Below are positions 24,218 through 32,953 of a stretch of DNA of 64,000 nucleotides, piece by piece. The translations under genes were made by a program, and so were the position numbers. The notes beneath the pieces are model-generated. The model was not told the DNA's origin. It was given only the letters and a program-made list of their open reading frames with translations, and ran no database searches. Position 1 is the first letter of the stretch; each line of letters opens with the position of its first letter. Source of the DNA: Streptomyces sp. NL15-2K (GTDB lineage: Bacteria; Actinomycetota; Actinomycetes; Streptomycetales; Streptomycetaceae); NCBI RefSeq assembly GCF_030551255.1, contig NZ_CP130630.1, positions 4,197,501 to 4,261,500 on the forward strand. The letters are read 5' to 3'.

Positions 24218-25213
24218 ATGACAGCACCCGAATCCGGTCCGCCTCCCTCTTTCGGCGCTTCCGCCGAAGGCACCCCCACAGTCCTCGTCCTCGACGCCGA
24301 TCCGCTGCCCCGGCTCGGCCGCCTCACCGGCCGCGCCCGGATCGAGCACGCGGATGAATCGACGCTCGCCGAGCGGCTGCCGTACGCCGATGTGCTGCTG
24401 GTGTGGGACTTCACCTCGCACGCGGTACGGGCGGCCTGGCCGGGTGAGGGCCCGCGGCCGCGCTGGGTGCACACGGCGAGCGCGGGCGTGGACCACCTGA
24501 TGTGTCCCGAACTCGCCGCCTCCGACACGGTGGTGACGAACGCCCGGGGCGTCTTCGACCAGCCGATCGCCGAGTACGTCGCCGCGCTCGTGCTGGCGAT
24601 GGCCAAGGATCTGCCCCGCACCTGGGACCTCCAGCGGGAGCGGACCTGGCGGCACCGCGAGTCGGAGCGGGTCTCCGGCACGCGCGCGTGCGTCGTGGGG
24701 GCCGGGCCCATCGGACGGGCGATCGTCTCCACGCTCGAGGCGCTCGGCATCACCGCCGCGCTCGTCGGCCGCACCCCGCGCGCCGGTGTCCACGGCCCCG
24801 AGGACCTCGACCGGCTGCTGGCCCGCGCCGACTGGGTGATCGCGGCGGCGCCGCTGACCGAGCAGACGCACGGCATGTTCGACGCCCGCCGCTTCGGCGT
24901 GATGCAGCCTTCCGCGCGGTTCGTCAACATCGGCCGGGGGCAGTTGGTGGTCGAGGACGCGCTCGCGGAGGCGCTGTCCAAGCGCTGGATCGCGGGTGCG
25001 GCCCTGGACGTCTTCGAGCATGAGCCGCTGACCGCCGACAGCCCGTTGTGGCAGGTCCCGAACCTGATCGTCTCCCCGCACATGAGCGGCGACACGGTTG
25101 GCTGGCGGGAGGAACTGGGCACTCAGTTCGTGGAGATGTACGAGCGCTGGGAGGCGGGAAAGCCGCTGCCGAACGTGGTCGACAAGCAGCGTGGGTACGT
25201 ACCAGGCCACTGA
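24218..25213 (+). CDS. D-2-hydroxyacid dehydrogenase (NAD-dependent)
   Basis: A 331-residue protein from ATG 24218. It has the Rossmann motif VVGAGPIGRAI (about 157-167), a substrate-side segment HTASAGVDHL and RFVNIGRGQLV. The conserved Arg-Glu-His set is plausibly in VNIGRG, FEHEPLT and SPHMSGDT. It oxidises or reduces 2-hydroxy/2-keto acids. The divergent promoter with the racemase-like pair lies in 24021-24217. The amidase gene follows after 28 bases in the same operon. Confidence 0.9.
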   Translation: MTAPESGPPPSFGASAEGTPTVLVLDADPLPRLGRLTGRARIEHADESTLAERLPYADVLLVWDFTSHAVRAAWPGEGPRPRWVHTASAGVDHLMCPELAASDTVVTNARGVFDQPIAEYVAALVLAMAKDLPRTWDLQRERTWRHRESERVSGTRACVVGAGPIGRAIVSTLEALGITAALVGRTPRAGVHGPEDLDRLLARADWVIAAAPLTEQTHGMFDARRFGVMQPSARFVNIGRGQLVVEDALAEALSKRWIAGAALDVFEHEPLTADSPLWQVPNLIVSPHMSGDTVGWREELGTQFVEMYERWEAGKPLPNVVDKQRGYVPGH

Positions 25214-25241
25214 TCGTCCTGACCGTCCTACGGAGGCGCGG

Positions 25242-26633
25242 ATGCCGGAGCTCACCGAACTGACCGCAGTACAACTCGTCGACGGCTACCGCAAGGGCGA
25301 ATTCAGCCCCGTGGAGGCGACCCGCGCGGCCCTGGAGCGGGCGGAGGCGATCCAGCCGGAGGTGAACGCCTTCGTGCGCCTCCTCGCGGACCAGGCCCTC
25401 GCGCAGGCGCGGGCGTCGGCCGACCGATGGCGGCGCGGCGAGCCGGCCGGGCTGGTGGACGGCGTGCCGACCACGGTGAAGGACATCCTGCTGCTGCGCG
25501 GGGCGCCGACACTCAAGGGCTCGAAGGCGATCTCGGAGCACGGCCGCTGGGACGAGGACGCCCCGTCCGTCGCCCGGCTGCGCGAGCACGGTGCCGTCTT
25601 CCTCGGCAAGACCACGACACCCGAGTTCGGCTGGAAGGGCGTGACGGACTCGCCGCTGAACGGAGTGACCCGCAATCCCCACGACCCGTCGCGCACCGCG
25701 GGCGGCTCCAGCGGCGGCGCGGCGGCGGCCGTGGCTCGTGGCGCGGGACCGCTCGCCCTCGGCACGGACGGCGGCGGCAGTGTCCGTATCCCGGCGGCCT
25801 TCTGCGGCATCTTCGCGCTCAAGCCGACGTACGGCCGAGTCCCGCTGTACCCCGCGAGCGCTTTCGGCACCCTCGCCCACGTGGGCCCGATGACGCGCAC
25901 CGCGGCGGACGCCGCCCTCCTCCTCGACGTCATCGGCACCCCCGACTCCCGTGACTGGTCGGCGCTCGGCGCGGCGCCCGGCTCGTTCGCGGCGGGGCTG
26001 TCGGGCGGGGTGCACGGTCTGCGCGTCGCCTACTCACCCACCCTCGGCGGCCAGGTGGCGGTGCAGCCGGCGGTCGCGGCGGCGGTGCGCCGGGCGGTGG
26101 AGCGGCTGGCGGATCTCGGCGCGTACGTGACCGAGGCCGACCCCGACTTCACCGAACCGGTGGACGCCTTCCACACCCTGTGGTTCAGCGGCGCGGCCCG
26201 GGTGACCCAGCCCTTCGGCCCGCACCAGCGGGAGCTGCTCGACCCCGGCCTCAGGGAGATCTGCGACCAGGGCGCCCGCTACAGCGCGCTCGACTACCTG
26301 GCCGCGGTCGACGTCCGCATGGAGCTCGGCCGCCGCATGGGCCACTTCCACGACTCCTACGACCTGCTGGTCACCCCCACCCTCCCGATCACCGCCTTCG
26401 AGGCGGGCGCCGAGGTCCCGAAGGGCTCGGGCCACCGCCGCTGGACGGGCTGGACGCCCTTCACGTACCCGTTCAACATGACCCAGCAGCCGGCCGCGTC
26501 CGTACCGGTGGGGACGGACGGCGACGGGCTGCCGGTGGGCCTGCAGATCGTGGCCGCCCGGCACCGGGACGATCTGGTGCTGCGGGCGGCGCACGCGTTG
26601 GACGAGGCGGGGGTGACGGGGGCCGGAAGCTGA
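25242..26633 (+). CDS. Amidase (amidase-signature family)
   Basis: A 463-residue protein from ATG 25242, preceded by GGAGG. The signature Ser-cisSer-Lys triad is visible: Lys in TTVKDILLLRG, cis-Ser in AGGSSGGAAAAV and the nucleophile in TDGGGSVRIPAAFCG. It hydrolyses an amide to acid plus ammonia. With the dehydrogenase and the racemase-like genes it forms a degradative set for an unknown amide or ring-opened nitrogen compound. The gene ends just before a hairpin MITE. Confidence 0.92.
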   Translation: MPELTELTAVQLVDGYRKGEFSPVEATRAALERAEAIQPEVNAFVRLLADQALAQARASADRWRRGEPAGLVDGVPTTVKDILLLRGAPTLKGSKAISEHGRWDEDAPSVARLREHGAVFLGKTTTPEFGWKGVTDSPLNGVTRNPHDPSRTAGGSSGGAAAAVARGAGPLALGTDGGGSVRIPAAFCGIFALKPTYGRVPLYPASAFGTLAHVGPMTRTAADAALLLDVIGTPDSRDWSALGAAPGSFAAGLSGGVHGLRVAYSPTLGGQVAVQPAVAAAVRRAVERLADLGAYVTEADPDFTEPVDAFHTLWFSGAARVTQPFGPHQRELLDPGLREICDQGARYSALDYLAAVDVRMELGRRMGHFHDSYDLLVTPTLPITAFEAGAEVPKGSGHRRWTGWTPFTYPFNMTQQPAASVPVGTDGDGLPVGLQIVAARHRDDLVLRAAHALDEAGVTGAGS

Positions 26634-26642
26634 GCGTCCTGG

Positions 26643-26821
26643 CTAGGGCCTGTTGCGAAAGTGGCGTCGTCGCCCGAAGGGCGGCCGCGCGGCGTCCGGT
26701 GCGGGCTCTCGGCGTGCCGCCCGGAAGCCCTCGTACTGGGCGTACTCGGGCTTTCGGGCGGTGCGCCGAGAGCCCGTGCCGGGCGTCGCGCGGCAGGCGC
26801 CACTTTCGCAACAGGCCCTAG
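26643..26821. mobile_element. Hairpin MITE with 20-bp perfect terminal inverted repeats and CTAG target duplication
   Basis: Perfect 20-bp inverted ends (ggcctgttgcgaaagtggcg, 26647-26666, and its complement, 26798-26817) are flanked on both sides by ctag (26643-26646, 26818-26821). The whole interior is also a near-perfect inverted repeat of about 85 bp per arm with an 18-nt loop around 26733-26750. There is no coding capacity. Ends of this type and a CTAG duplication suggest mobilisation by an IS5-like transposase. It lies between convergent genes and could act as a two-way terminator. Confidence 0.9.
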
Positions 26822-26860
26822 GTCCGCACGTGCCCGGAGTGCGGCGTGTACCGGGATGCC

Positions 26861-26872
26861 GGGCCTGTTGCG
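26861..26872 (+). repeat. Partial copy of the MITE end
   Basis: The 12 bases gggcctgttgcg repeat the MITE's outer end (with the g of the flank) 40 bp to its right, just before the stop of the SnoaL-like gene. It is probably the scar of a second copy. Confidence 0.5.
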
Positions 26873-26876
26873 CGGC

Positions 26877-27824
26877 TCAGAACATGGTGTTGTCGTTCGC
26901 CGATGTCTCCGGCACCTCCTGTATGACGTCCCAGTGCTCGACGATCTTCCCGTTCCGTACGCGGAAGATGTCCACGACCGCGCTGCCACGCTCGCCGGGC
27001 GCGGGGACGGAGTGGCTGTGGACGGCCACCAGGTCTCCCTCGGCGATGATCCGCTTCGGGGTGTTCGTCAGTTGCGGGTACTGCTGGAAGAGCCACCCCA
27101 GCCCGGCCTTCGCTCCCGCGGCGCCGTCCTCGATGTCGGGGTTGTGCTGGTGGTAGTCGGCGGCCACGTAGGTGTCGATGCCGGACAGGTCCTTGCGGAC
27201 GAGAACCTGGTCGTAGTAGGCGGTCACCAGCTTCTTGTTGCGCGCGGTGAGCTGGCGCGATCCCGGCTCCTGGGTCCGCGGCAGGCTGAGCGTGGAGAAC
27301 ATGTCGTTGCCGCTGGTGGTGGTCTCCGGCACCTCCTGCGAGGCGTCCCAGTGCTCGGCGATCTTGCCGTTCTGGAAGCGGTAGATGTCGACGACCGCGT
27401 CGCCACGGGTACCCGGTGTCCTGACGAGGTTGGAGTGCATCACCACCAGGTTCCCCTCGGAGAAGACCCGCTTGACGTCGTACCTGGCGTTCGGGAACTG
27501 CTGGTGAAAGTACGCTCCGAGGTTCTTCAGGGCCTCGGCGCCGTTGGCAGAGTGCGGGTTGTGGGCGATGTAGTTCGGCTGTACGAACTGGTCGATGACC
27601 CTGGTGTCCCCCCGCTCGAACACGCCCTTGGTGAGACGGACGGCGGCGGACTCCTGGTAGCTGAGCCGAGCCTTCCCACCGTGGCCGACGCCGGAACCGG
27701 CGTCGCGGGCGGCGGTCGAGGGGGTGGCCGCGGCGGCGGGTACCACGGCGACGCCGGCTGCGAGGGCCGCGGTCATGAGCGCGGCGGTGACGGCTCTGCG
27801 GGCGTGTGCGGGAGTGGTGTTCAT
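26877..27824 (-). CDS. Secreted protein with two SnoaL-like (NTF2-fold) domains
   Basis: A 315-residue protein from ATG 27824 (AAGGAG upstream), with a signal peptide ending near PAAAA. Two homologous domains follow in tandem, each with an early H-N-P motif (YIAHNPHSANGAEAL; YHQHNPDIEDGAAGA) and a late NGKI-x-EHWD-x-x-QEVPET. They are SnoaL-like cyclase/limonene-epoxide-hydrolase-type folds. Export of such a fold is unusual, since known SnoaL enzymes are cytoplasmic. Likely repressed by the divergent MarR through the palindromes at 27865-27927. Confidence 0.82.
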   Translation of the reverse strand: MNTTPAHARRAVTAALMTAALAAGVAVVPAAAATPSTAARDAGSGVGHGGKARLSYQESAAVRLTKGVFERGDTRVIDQFVQPNYIAHNPHSANGAEALKNLGAYFHQQFPNARYDVKRVFSEGNLVVMHSNLVRTPGTRGDAVVDIYRFQNGKIAEHWDASQEVPETTTSGNDMFSTLSLPRTQEPGSRQLTARNKKLVTAYYDQVLVRKDLSGIDTYVAADYHQHNPDIEDGAAGAKAGLGWLFQQYPQLTNTPKRIIAEGDLVAVHSHSVPAPGERGSAVVDIFRVRNGKIVEHWDVIQEVPETSANDNTMF

Positions 27825-27864
27825 GGCGCTCTCCTTGGTGGTCATGGCGAATCAAGTACGACAC

Positions 27865-27927
27865 GCTGACTAAAATAGTCAGCCGCTCTGACTAGTATGC
27901 GATCAGATTAGTCAGAGCGGCTGACTA
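27865..27927. promoter_or_regulatory. Cluster of palindromic MarR-type operators
   Basis: A perfect palindrome gctgacta-aaa-tagtcagc (27865-27883) overlaps a 19-bp arm (27876-27894). That arm is repeated inverted without mismatch at 27909-27927, 14 bp apart. All are built from the half-site TAGTCAG/CTGACTA. It lies upstream of the SnoaL-like gene, between it and the MarR gene's end, and is a strong candidate for MarR binding. Confidence 0.8.
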
Positions 27928-27967
27928 TCGTCAAGGAGTTCGCAGGAGCCGTGACCGGACGCCGAGC

Positions 27968-28408
27968 TCACCGGCCGAGGTACGGGTCCGTGATCTCACG
28001 GAGCTTCGCGAGACCCTCGCGCACCTGGTCCATCCGGCGCTTGCCGAGGTGGGCGGCCCACTCGGCCTCGATCTCGGCGATCGCCGCAACGGCGACGGGG
28101 TGTATGGCCTGCGCCTTGTCGGTCTTGCGGATCAGCCGGGCGCGGGCGTCCGTGGGATCCGGGCAGCGCTCCACGTATCCGCCGGCCTCCAACTGGTCGA
28201 CCAGGTAGCCGGCGGTCTGTTTGGTCACCTGTGCGGCTTCGGCGAGTTCGCTGAGGCGGCTGCCGTCGGCGTTGATGCGCTGCAGGAGCTTGAACTGCGC
28301 CATGGTGACGTCGTCGTACCCGGCCTCGGTGATGGCGGCGAAGACCCGGTCGCCCATCGCCCGGTAGGCGATGAAGAGCAGGGACCCGATGTCGAGTTGG
28401 TCGGGCAT
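27968..28408 (-). CDS. MarR-family transcriptional regulator
   Basis: A 146-residue protein from ATG 28408. The winged helix is visible (DDVTMAQFKLLQRI, LSELAEAAQVTKQTAGYLVDQLEAGGYV, and the wing DPTDARARLIRKT). It is predicted to bind the GTCAG-containing palindromes on both sides of its gene (27865-27927 and 28442-28490), thereby controlling itself and the SnoaL-like gene. MarR proteins usually release DNA on binding a small phenolic or drug-like ligand; the ligand is unknown. Confidence 0.92.
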   Translation of the reverse strand: MPDQLDIGSLLFIAYRAMGDRVFAAITEAGYDDVTMAQFKLLQRINADGSRLSELAEAAQVTKQTAGYLVDQLEAGGYVERCPDPTDARARLIRKTDKAQAIHPVAVAAIAEIEAEWAAHLGKRRMDQVREGLAKLREITDPYLGR

Positions 28409-28441
28409 GCGGCCACACCTCCTTCAATTTTCTCGGGAATC

Positions 28442-28490
28442 GTCAGGCTCTCTGACTGACTTAGAGTACCTAAGTGTCAGAGAGACTGAC
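28442..28490. promoter_or_regulatory. Palindromic operator upstream of marR, reaching into the response-regulator stop
   Basis: Inverted arms gtcaggctctctgac (28442-28456) and gtcagagagactgac (28476-28490) match at 14 of 15 positions around an inner acttag/ctaagt palindrome. The half-site GTCAG is shared with 27865-27927. The right arm overlaps the last codons of the response-regulator gene (stop at 28477). Confidence 0.75.
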
Positions 28491-29172
28491 TATTTTGGTC
28501 AGGTACTGGCCCTTGGCCCCGAGCGAAGCCGGTCTGGTAGGCGATCACGACGAGTTGGGCACGGTCCCGGGCGCCGAGCTTGGTCATGATGCGGTTCACG
28601 TGGGTCTTGGCGGTCCAGGGCGAGACGTGGAGACGTTCGGCGATGGCGTCGTTGGAGAGACCGGCGGCCACGAGGACGAGCACTTGGCGCTCGCGTTCGG
28701 TCAGGCTCGTCAGTTCCGGCACCGGAGGGCCCTTGGGGTCCGGTGCGGCGAGGTAGCGGGCGATGAGAGCCTTGGTCGCCTTCGGTGACAGCAGTGCCTC
28801 TCCCCGGGCAACGAGACGGATGGCGTCGAGGAGGTCGGCGGGCTCCACACCCTTGCCGAGGAAGCCGCTGGCCCCGGCACGCAGCGCCTGGAAGACGTAC
28901 TCGTCGGCTTCGAAGGTCGTCAGGATCAGCACCCGTACGCCCGCGAGGTCGTCGTCGGCCGTGATGGCGCCGGTGGCGGCGAGGCCGTCCATCTCGGGCA
29001 TACGGATGTCCATCAGGACGACGTCGGCGAGGGTGCTGCGGGCCAGCCTGACCGCTTCGTCGCCCGTCGCCGCCTCTCCGACGACCTCCAGGTCGGGCTC
29101 CGACTCGATGATCATGCGGAAGCTGACACGGACAAGGGCCTGGTCGTCGGCGAGCAGGACGCGGATGGTCAT
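28477..29172 (-). CDS. NarL/FixJ-family response regulator
   Basis: A 231-residue protein from ATG 29172, overlapping the kinase stop by four bases. The receiver domain has the acidic pair ADD and the phosphoacceptor Asp55 in VVLMDIRMPEMDG. The C-terminal LuxR-type helix-turn-helix has LTERERQVLVLVAAGLSNDA and the recognition helix VSPWTAKTHVNRI. It pairs with the adjacent kinase and probably controls the ABC exporter downstream of the pair. Its last ten residues are encoded within the marR operator. Confidence 0.95.
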   Translation of the reverse strand: MTIRVLLADDQALVRVSFRMIIESEPDLEVVGEAATGDEAVRLARSTLADVVLMDIRMPEMDGLAATGAITADDDLAGVRVLILTTFEADEYVFQALRAGASGFLGKGVEPADLLDAIRLVARGEALLSPKATKALIARYLAAPDPKGPPVPELTSLTERERQVLVLVAAGLSNDAIAERLHVSPWTAKTHVNRIMTKLGARDRAQLVVIAYQTGFARGQGPVPDQNSQSL

Positions 29173-30434
29173 GCGTGTCTCCCCTGCGCGGTGGTCGCAT
29201 CCAGCTCTGTGTCAGATCCGCTCGGAGCATCCGCCGGTGTTTCGGTCTCCGGCAGGGGCAGACGCACGTCGAGGCGGAAGCGACCGTCGGCGCCTGCTCC
29301 GGCGTGGAAGCTGCCGCCGAGCGCGTGGGCGCGCTCACGCATGCCCGTCAGCCCGTGCCCGGTGCCCTGGGCATCCGGGACCGGGCCGGTGCGTACCGGG
29401 TTGGAGATCTCGATGTGCAGCGCGTCGGTCCGGTAGTCGACGAGCAGGTCCGTCACGGCGTCGGCGCCGTGCTTGTGGGCGTTGGTCAGCGCCTCCTGGA
29501 GGATGCGGTAGGCGGCCAGGTCGATGGCGGTCGGCAGGGGGCGCGGCGGGCCGACCTGCCGGTGGCGGACGCTCAGCCCGGCGGCGGTCAGCGATTCGAT
29601 GAGCCGTCCGAGGCGGGACAGGCCGGGTACGGGTTCCGTCGGTTGCGCCTCATCCGTCTCGTCCGACTCGTCGCCGGACTGTCGTAGTACGTGCAGCAGC
29701 GAGCCCAGTTCATCCAGCACCGTGCGGCCGCCTTCGCGGATGTGGGCGAGCGCCGCGTCGGCCCGGTCCGGGCGGTCACGCAGGAAGTGTCCGGCCACGC
29801 CCGCCTGAATGGTGATCAGGGCGATGTGGTGGGCGACCACATCGTGGAGCTCCCGGGCGATGCGCAGCCGCTCCTCGGCGACCCGGCGGCGGGCCTCCAC
29901 TTCCTTGCTCGCCTCCGCGCGTAGCGCCCGCTCCTCCATCGCGGCCGTGTAATCGCGCCAGGTGCGCACGGTTCCTCCGACAGCGGCGAACATGCCGACC
30001 CAGGCGAACACGGCGCCGCCCTCCGGGTCGGAGGCCGAGTCCGTCGGATAGGCGACGACGACGTACAGCGCGGTGGCCGTGACGGCAGCAGCGATCAGCG
30101 CGATCCGACGACGGACCGTACGGGCCACGGTGTAGACCGCGATCAGCGCGGTGACGGCGAGCACGGGCGACGGACGGGAGGCGAGGACGGTGAAGGCGGT
30201 CTCGCCGAGCACCGTCAGCGCCAGGACGGGCAGCGGTGCCCGGCGGCGGGCCAGCAGGAGGAGGACCGCGACCCCGGCGGCAACGGCGTCGGCGCCCGAC
30301 GGTGCTACGCCGTCGGGCCCCAGCTCGAACAGCAGGGCCAGCAGGCCGCCACCGCCCACGACCGCGGCGACGGCGGCATCCAGCAGGCGTGGCTCCACGC
30401 CAGTCACCCGTCGCCACGACGCCGGGCCGGTCAC
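29169..30434 (-). CDS. Two-component sensor histidine kinase (HisKA_3 type)
   Basis: A 421-residue membrane protein from GTG 30434. Four or five hydrophobic spans occupy residues 17-155. A short coiled coil leads to the dimerisation/phosphoacceptor box RIARELHDVVAHHIALI (His197), then the ATPase domain with ILQEALTNAHKHG and GHGLTGMRERAHALGG. It senses a membrane or cell-envelope signal with almost no extracellular domain. The order kinase, regulator and ABC exporter resembles antibiotic-response modules. Confidence 0.93.
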   Translation of the reverse strand: MTGPASWRRVTGVEPRLLDAAVAAVVGGGGLLALLFELGPDGVAPSGADAVAAGVAVLLLLARRRAPLPVLALTVLGETAFTVLASRPSPVLAVTALIAVYTVARTVRRRIALIAAAVTATALYVVVAYPTDSASDPEGGAVFAWVGMFAAVGGTVRTWRDYTAAMEERALRAEASKEVEARRRVAEERLRIARELHDVVAHHIALITIQAGVAGHFLRDRPDRADAALAHIREGGRTVLDELGSLLHVLRQSGDESDETDEAQPTEPVPGLSRLGRLIESLTAAGLSVRHRQVGPPRPLPTAIDLAAYRILQEALTNAHKHGADAVTDLLVDYRTDALHIEISNPVRTGPVPDAQGTGHGLTGMRERAHALGGSFHAGAGADGRFRLDVRLPLPETETPADAPSGSDTELDATTAQGRHA

Positions 30435-30542
30435 GGCCGCACCGTCCCCTCGTACCGAGTCCCCTCGTACCGGCGGACGGGACTACCCGCCCGTACGCCA
30501 CAGGGGTACGAGCGGGCAGGCGGAGCGCCGGCGGCGATGGGC

Positions 30543-31379
30543 TCAGGCATCGCGCCGCTTGAGCACGACGGCCGCGCCGGCCAGGAGCACCACGATGTAC
30601 ACGGCGAACACCGCCAGTCCGGACCCGGGTGACAGCGAGTCACCGGCCGTCTGCACGGACATGACCGAGTTCGCCGCGTTCGACGGCAGGTTCGGGCCGA
30701 TGGCGTCGTTCCAACTGCTCGGCAGCAGCTGGATCAGGCCGGGCACCACGAACAGCGCGCCCACCACGAGGGTGATCGCCCCGGCGGTGTTGCGCAGCAG
30801 GGCCCCGACCGCCAGGCCGATCAGGCCGGCGCCGGTCAGGTAGACCGCCGCGCCGACGACCGCGCGGAACACCCCCGGATCGGACAGCGCGGCGGTGTCC
30901 ATGTCGCGGGAGGACAGGACCGACTGGCCGAGCAGGAAGGCCGCCAGGGCCGCGACGAACATGAGCACGAAGCTGACCGCGGCGAAGACGACCACCTTGC
31001 CCCACAGCACCGGCAGGCGTGACGGGACCGCGGCCAGCGTGGCGCGGATGGTTCCGGTGGCGTACTCGCCGGCGCTCATCAGCACCCCGAGCACCGCGAT
31101 GGCAAGCGCGGCGAGCATCACGCCGCCCAAGGTGATCGAGGTCGGGTCGCTGAAGTCTTCCTGGTCGGGGCCCTCTCCCGAGCCGACCAGGCTGCTGAAC
31201 AGCAGGCCGAAGCCGATGAGGAGGGCGACCGTGATCGCCAGCGTGAGGGTCGTCGAGCGCAGCGACCTCAGCTTGATCCATTCCATGTGGACGACCCGCG
31301 GAAAGGTGACCCGCTGACGGCCGGCCGACCGGGGGGCCGTCGTGTCGGTGCCCTGAGGGGCGAAGTCGGTGGTGCTCAT
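30543..31379 (-). CDS. ABC-2 type transporter permease
   Basis: A 278-residue membrane protein from ATG 31379, whose start overlaps the ATPase stop by four bases. A 30-residue cytoplasmic tail precedes six hydrophobic spans. The layout (WIKLRSLRSTTLTLAIT, SAGEYATGTIRATLAAVPSR) is typical of exporter permeases of the ABC-2 family. It forms an exporter with the 31376-32314 ATPase; a drug or lipid substrate is likely. Confidence 0.9.
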   Translation of the reverse strand: MSTTDFAPQGTDTTAPRSAGRQRVTFPRVVHMEWIKLRSLRSTTLTLAITVALLIGFGLLFSSLVGSGEGPDQEDFSDPTSITLGGVMLAALAIAVLGVLMSAGEYATGTIRATLAAVPSRLPVLWGKVVVFAAVSFVLMFVAALAAFLLGQSVLSSRDMDTAALSDPGVFRAVVGAAVYLTGAGLIGLAVGALLRNTAGAITLVVGALFVVPGLIQLLPSSWNDAIGPNLPSNAANSVMSVQTAGDSLSPGSGLAVFAVYIVVLLAGAAVVLKRRDA

Positions 31380-32314
31380 CGGTTCGTCCTTCCCGTCGTG
31401 ACGGGCTCGGTGGAGGTGGCGTGGTATTCGACGGCGTCGCGGGTCAGCTCCATGAACGCCTCCTCCAGCGAGGGCTCCTGACGGAACAGCTCATGCAGGA
31501 CCACGCCGGCGGCCGCGGCGCGTGCACCGATCTCGGCCGCCTCCAGTCCCGTCACCTCCAGCACGCCCGGCTCGCTGGTGGACACCGAGACGCCGTCGCC
31601 CAGCAGCAGGGCACGCAGGTCCGCGGCCTGCGGTGAGCGCACTCGTACGCTGCTGCTGGAGGATCCGGCGATGAATGCGGCGAGCGGACCGGCGGACAGC
31701 AGCCGCCCCCGTCCGATCACGATCAGGTCCTCGGCGATCAACGCCATCTCGGTCATCAGGTGAGAGGAGACGAAGACCGTCCGCCCCCGGTCCGCGAGGT
31801 CCTTCAACAGGTTGCGGATCCACAACACCCCTTCGGGGTCAAGGCCGTTGACCGGTTCGTCCAGCATGACGACCTGCGGGTCACCGAGCAGCGCCGAGGC
31901 GATGCCCAGCCGCTGCCCCATCCCCAGCGAGAACCCGCCCGCCCGCTTGCGGGTCACCTCCGTCAGCCCGACCATGTCGATCACTTCCAGCACCCGCCGC
32001 TTGCCGATGCCGTTGCTCGCCGCCAGCGCCAGCAGGTGGTTGTATGCCGAACGTCCGGGGTGGATCGCCTTCGCCTCCAGCAGCGCCCCGATCTCCTGCA
32101 GCGGGGCCTTGTGCCGCTCGTACGGGCGGCCGTTGACACGCGTCGTACCGGACGACGGCCGGTCAAGGCCCATGATCATCCGCATCGTGGTCGACTTGCC
32201 CGCACCGTTGGGCCCGAGGAACCCCGTCACCACACCGGAACGCACGGAGAAGCTCAGTTCATCGACTGCGAGCTTGTCGCCGTACCTCTTGCTGAGGTTG
32301 TCCACCTCGATCAC
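31376..32314 (-). CDS. ABC exporter ATP-binding protein (drug-resistance type)
   Basis: A 312-residue protein from ATG 32314. Walker A GPNGAGKST, signature FSLGMGQRLGI, Walker B VVMLDEPVNGLDPEG and switch SSHLMTEM are all intact. The C-terminal EPSLEEAFMELT segment is typical of the DrrA/CcmA family. It drives the partner permease. The first gene of the block, with a leftward promoter in 32315-32458. Confidence 0.93.
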   Translation of the reverse strand: MIEVDNLSKRYGDKLAVDELSFSVRSGVVTGFLGPNGAGKSTTMRMIMGLDRPSSGTTRVNGRPYERHKAPLQEIGALLEAKAIHPGRSAYNHLLALAASNGIGKRRVLEVIDMVGLTEVTRKRAGGFSLGMGQRLGIASALLGDPQVVMLDEPVNGLDPEGVLWIRNLLKDLADRGRTVFVSSHLMTEMALIAEDLIVIGRGRLLSAGPLAAFIAGSSSSSVRVRSPQAADLRALLLGDGVSVSTSEPGVLEVTGLEAAEIGARAAAAGVVLHELFRQEPSLEEAFMELTRDAVEYHATSTEPVTTGRTNR

Positions 32315-32458
32315 AATCCACCTCCATATTTTGAGGTTTCAAGCTTCTCGAGGAAAGCGGAACGCGGCGTCAGCCCACGGCGTGCACTGCGCGTACCACG
32401 ACCGCAGTACGCGACCGCTCTGGACAGCGACCGTGGGGCGACCCGCGGTGTCGCGGTC

Positions 32459-32953
32459 TCACGCCCGCCGAAAACTCAGCGTCTCCCCCGCCGCCCCCGA
32501 CCGCCACAGGTCGTTGCAGGCGTCGGCCATGTCCTCCAGGCCCTCGACGATCTGGCCCCAGACGATGCCGGGGACCCAGCCGACGTCGGCGTTGAGGAGG
32601 AGGTTGTTGCGTTCGTAGAAGAGGGCCAGGTCGACCAGGGTGGTGCCGGGGCGGACCTCGCGGTCGTAGCCGTAGGCGCGGGTGCCGAGTTCCGCGCCGG
32701 CGAAGGAGAAGTAGCAGAGGTCGCCCGGGATCGGGGTGACGGTCGGGTTCTCCAGGGGCGGTTCCGTTTCCGCGAAGGGCGGGAAGAGGGCGTAGATCTC
32801 GTTGCGCGCGTACTTGGCGTGGTAGACGTCGCTGCTCAGGGGCAGCGCGTCCCACACCGCCGCGCACGTGATCGGTGCCCGGTCGTCGAGCAGCCGTGCC
32901 CGGCACCGGACCCCGCGCCGGTCCAGCGCGACCTCGACATAGCGTTCCGCCAT
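32459..32953 (-). CDS. DUF3830 family protein
   Basis: A 164-residue protein from ATG 32953 with AAGGGGA upstream. Segments ITCAAVWDALPLS, ARNEIYALFPP, TPIPGDLCYF and a late NADVGWVPGIVWGQIVEG match DUF3830, predicted to have a cyclophilin-like fold. From memory, DUF3830 genes occur with Asp/Glu-racemase, dehydrogenase and amidase genes and amino-acid ABC transporters. This places it functionally with the genes at 22.4-26.6 kb and with the adjacent Ehu-type transporter. It diverges from the transporter. Confidence 0.8.
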   Translation of the reverse strand: MAERYVEVALDRRGVRCRARLLDDRAPITCAAVWDALPLSSDVYHAKYARNEIYALFPPFAETEPPLENPTVTPIPGDLCYFSFAGAELGTRAYGYDREVRPGTTLVDLALFYERNNLLLNADVGWVPGIVWGQIVEGLEDMADACNDLWRSGAAGETLSFRRA

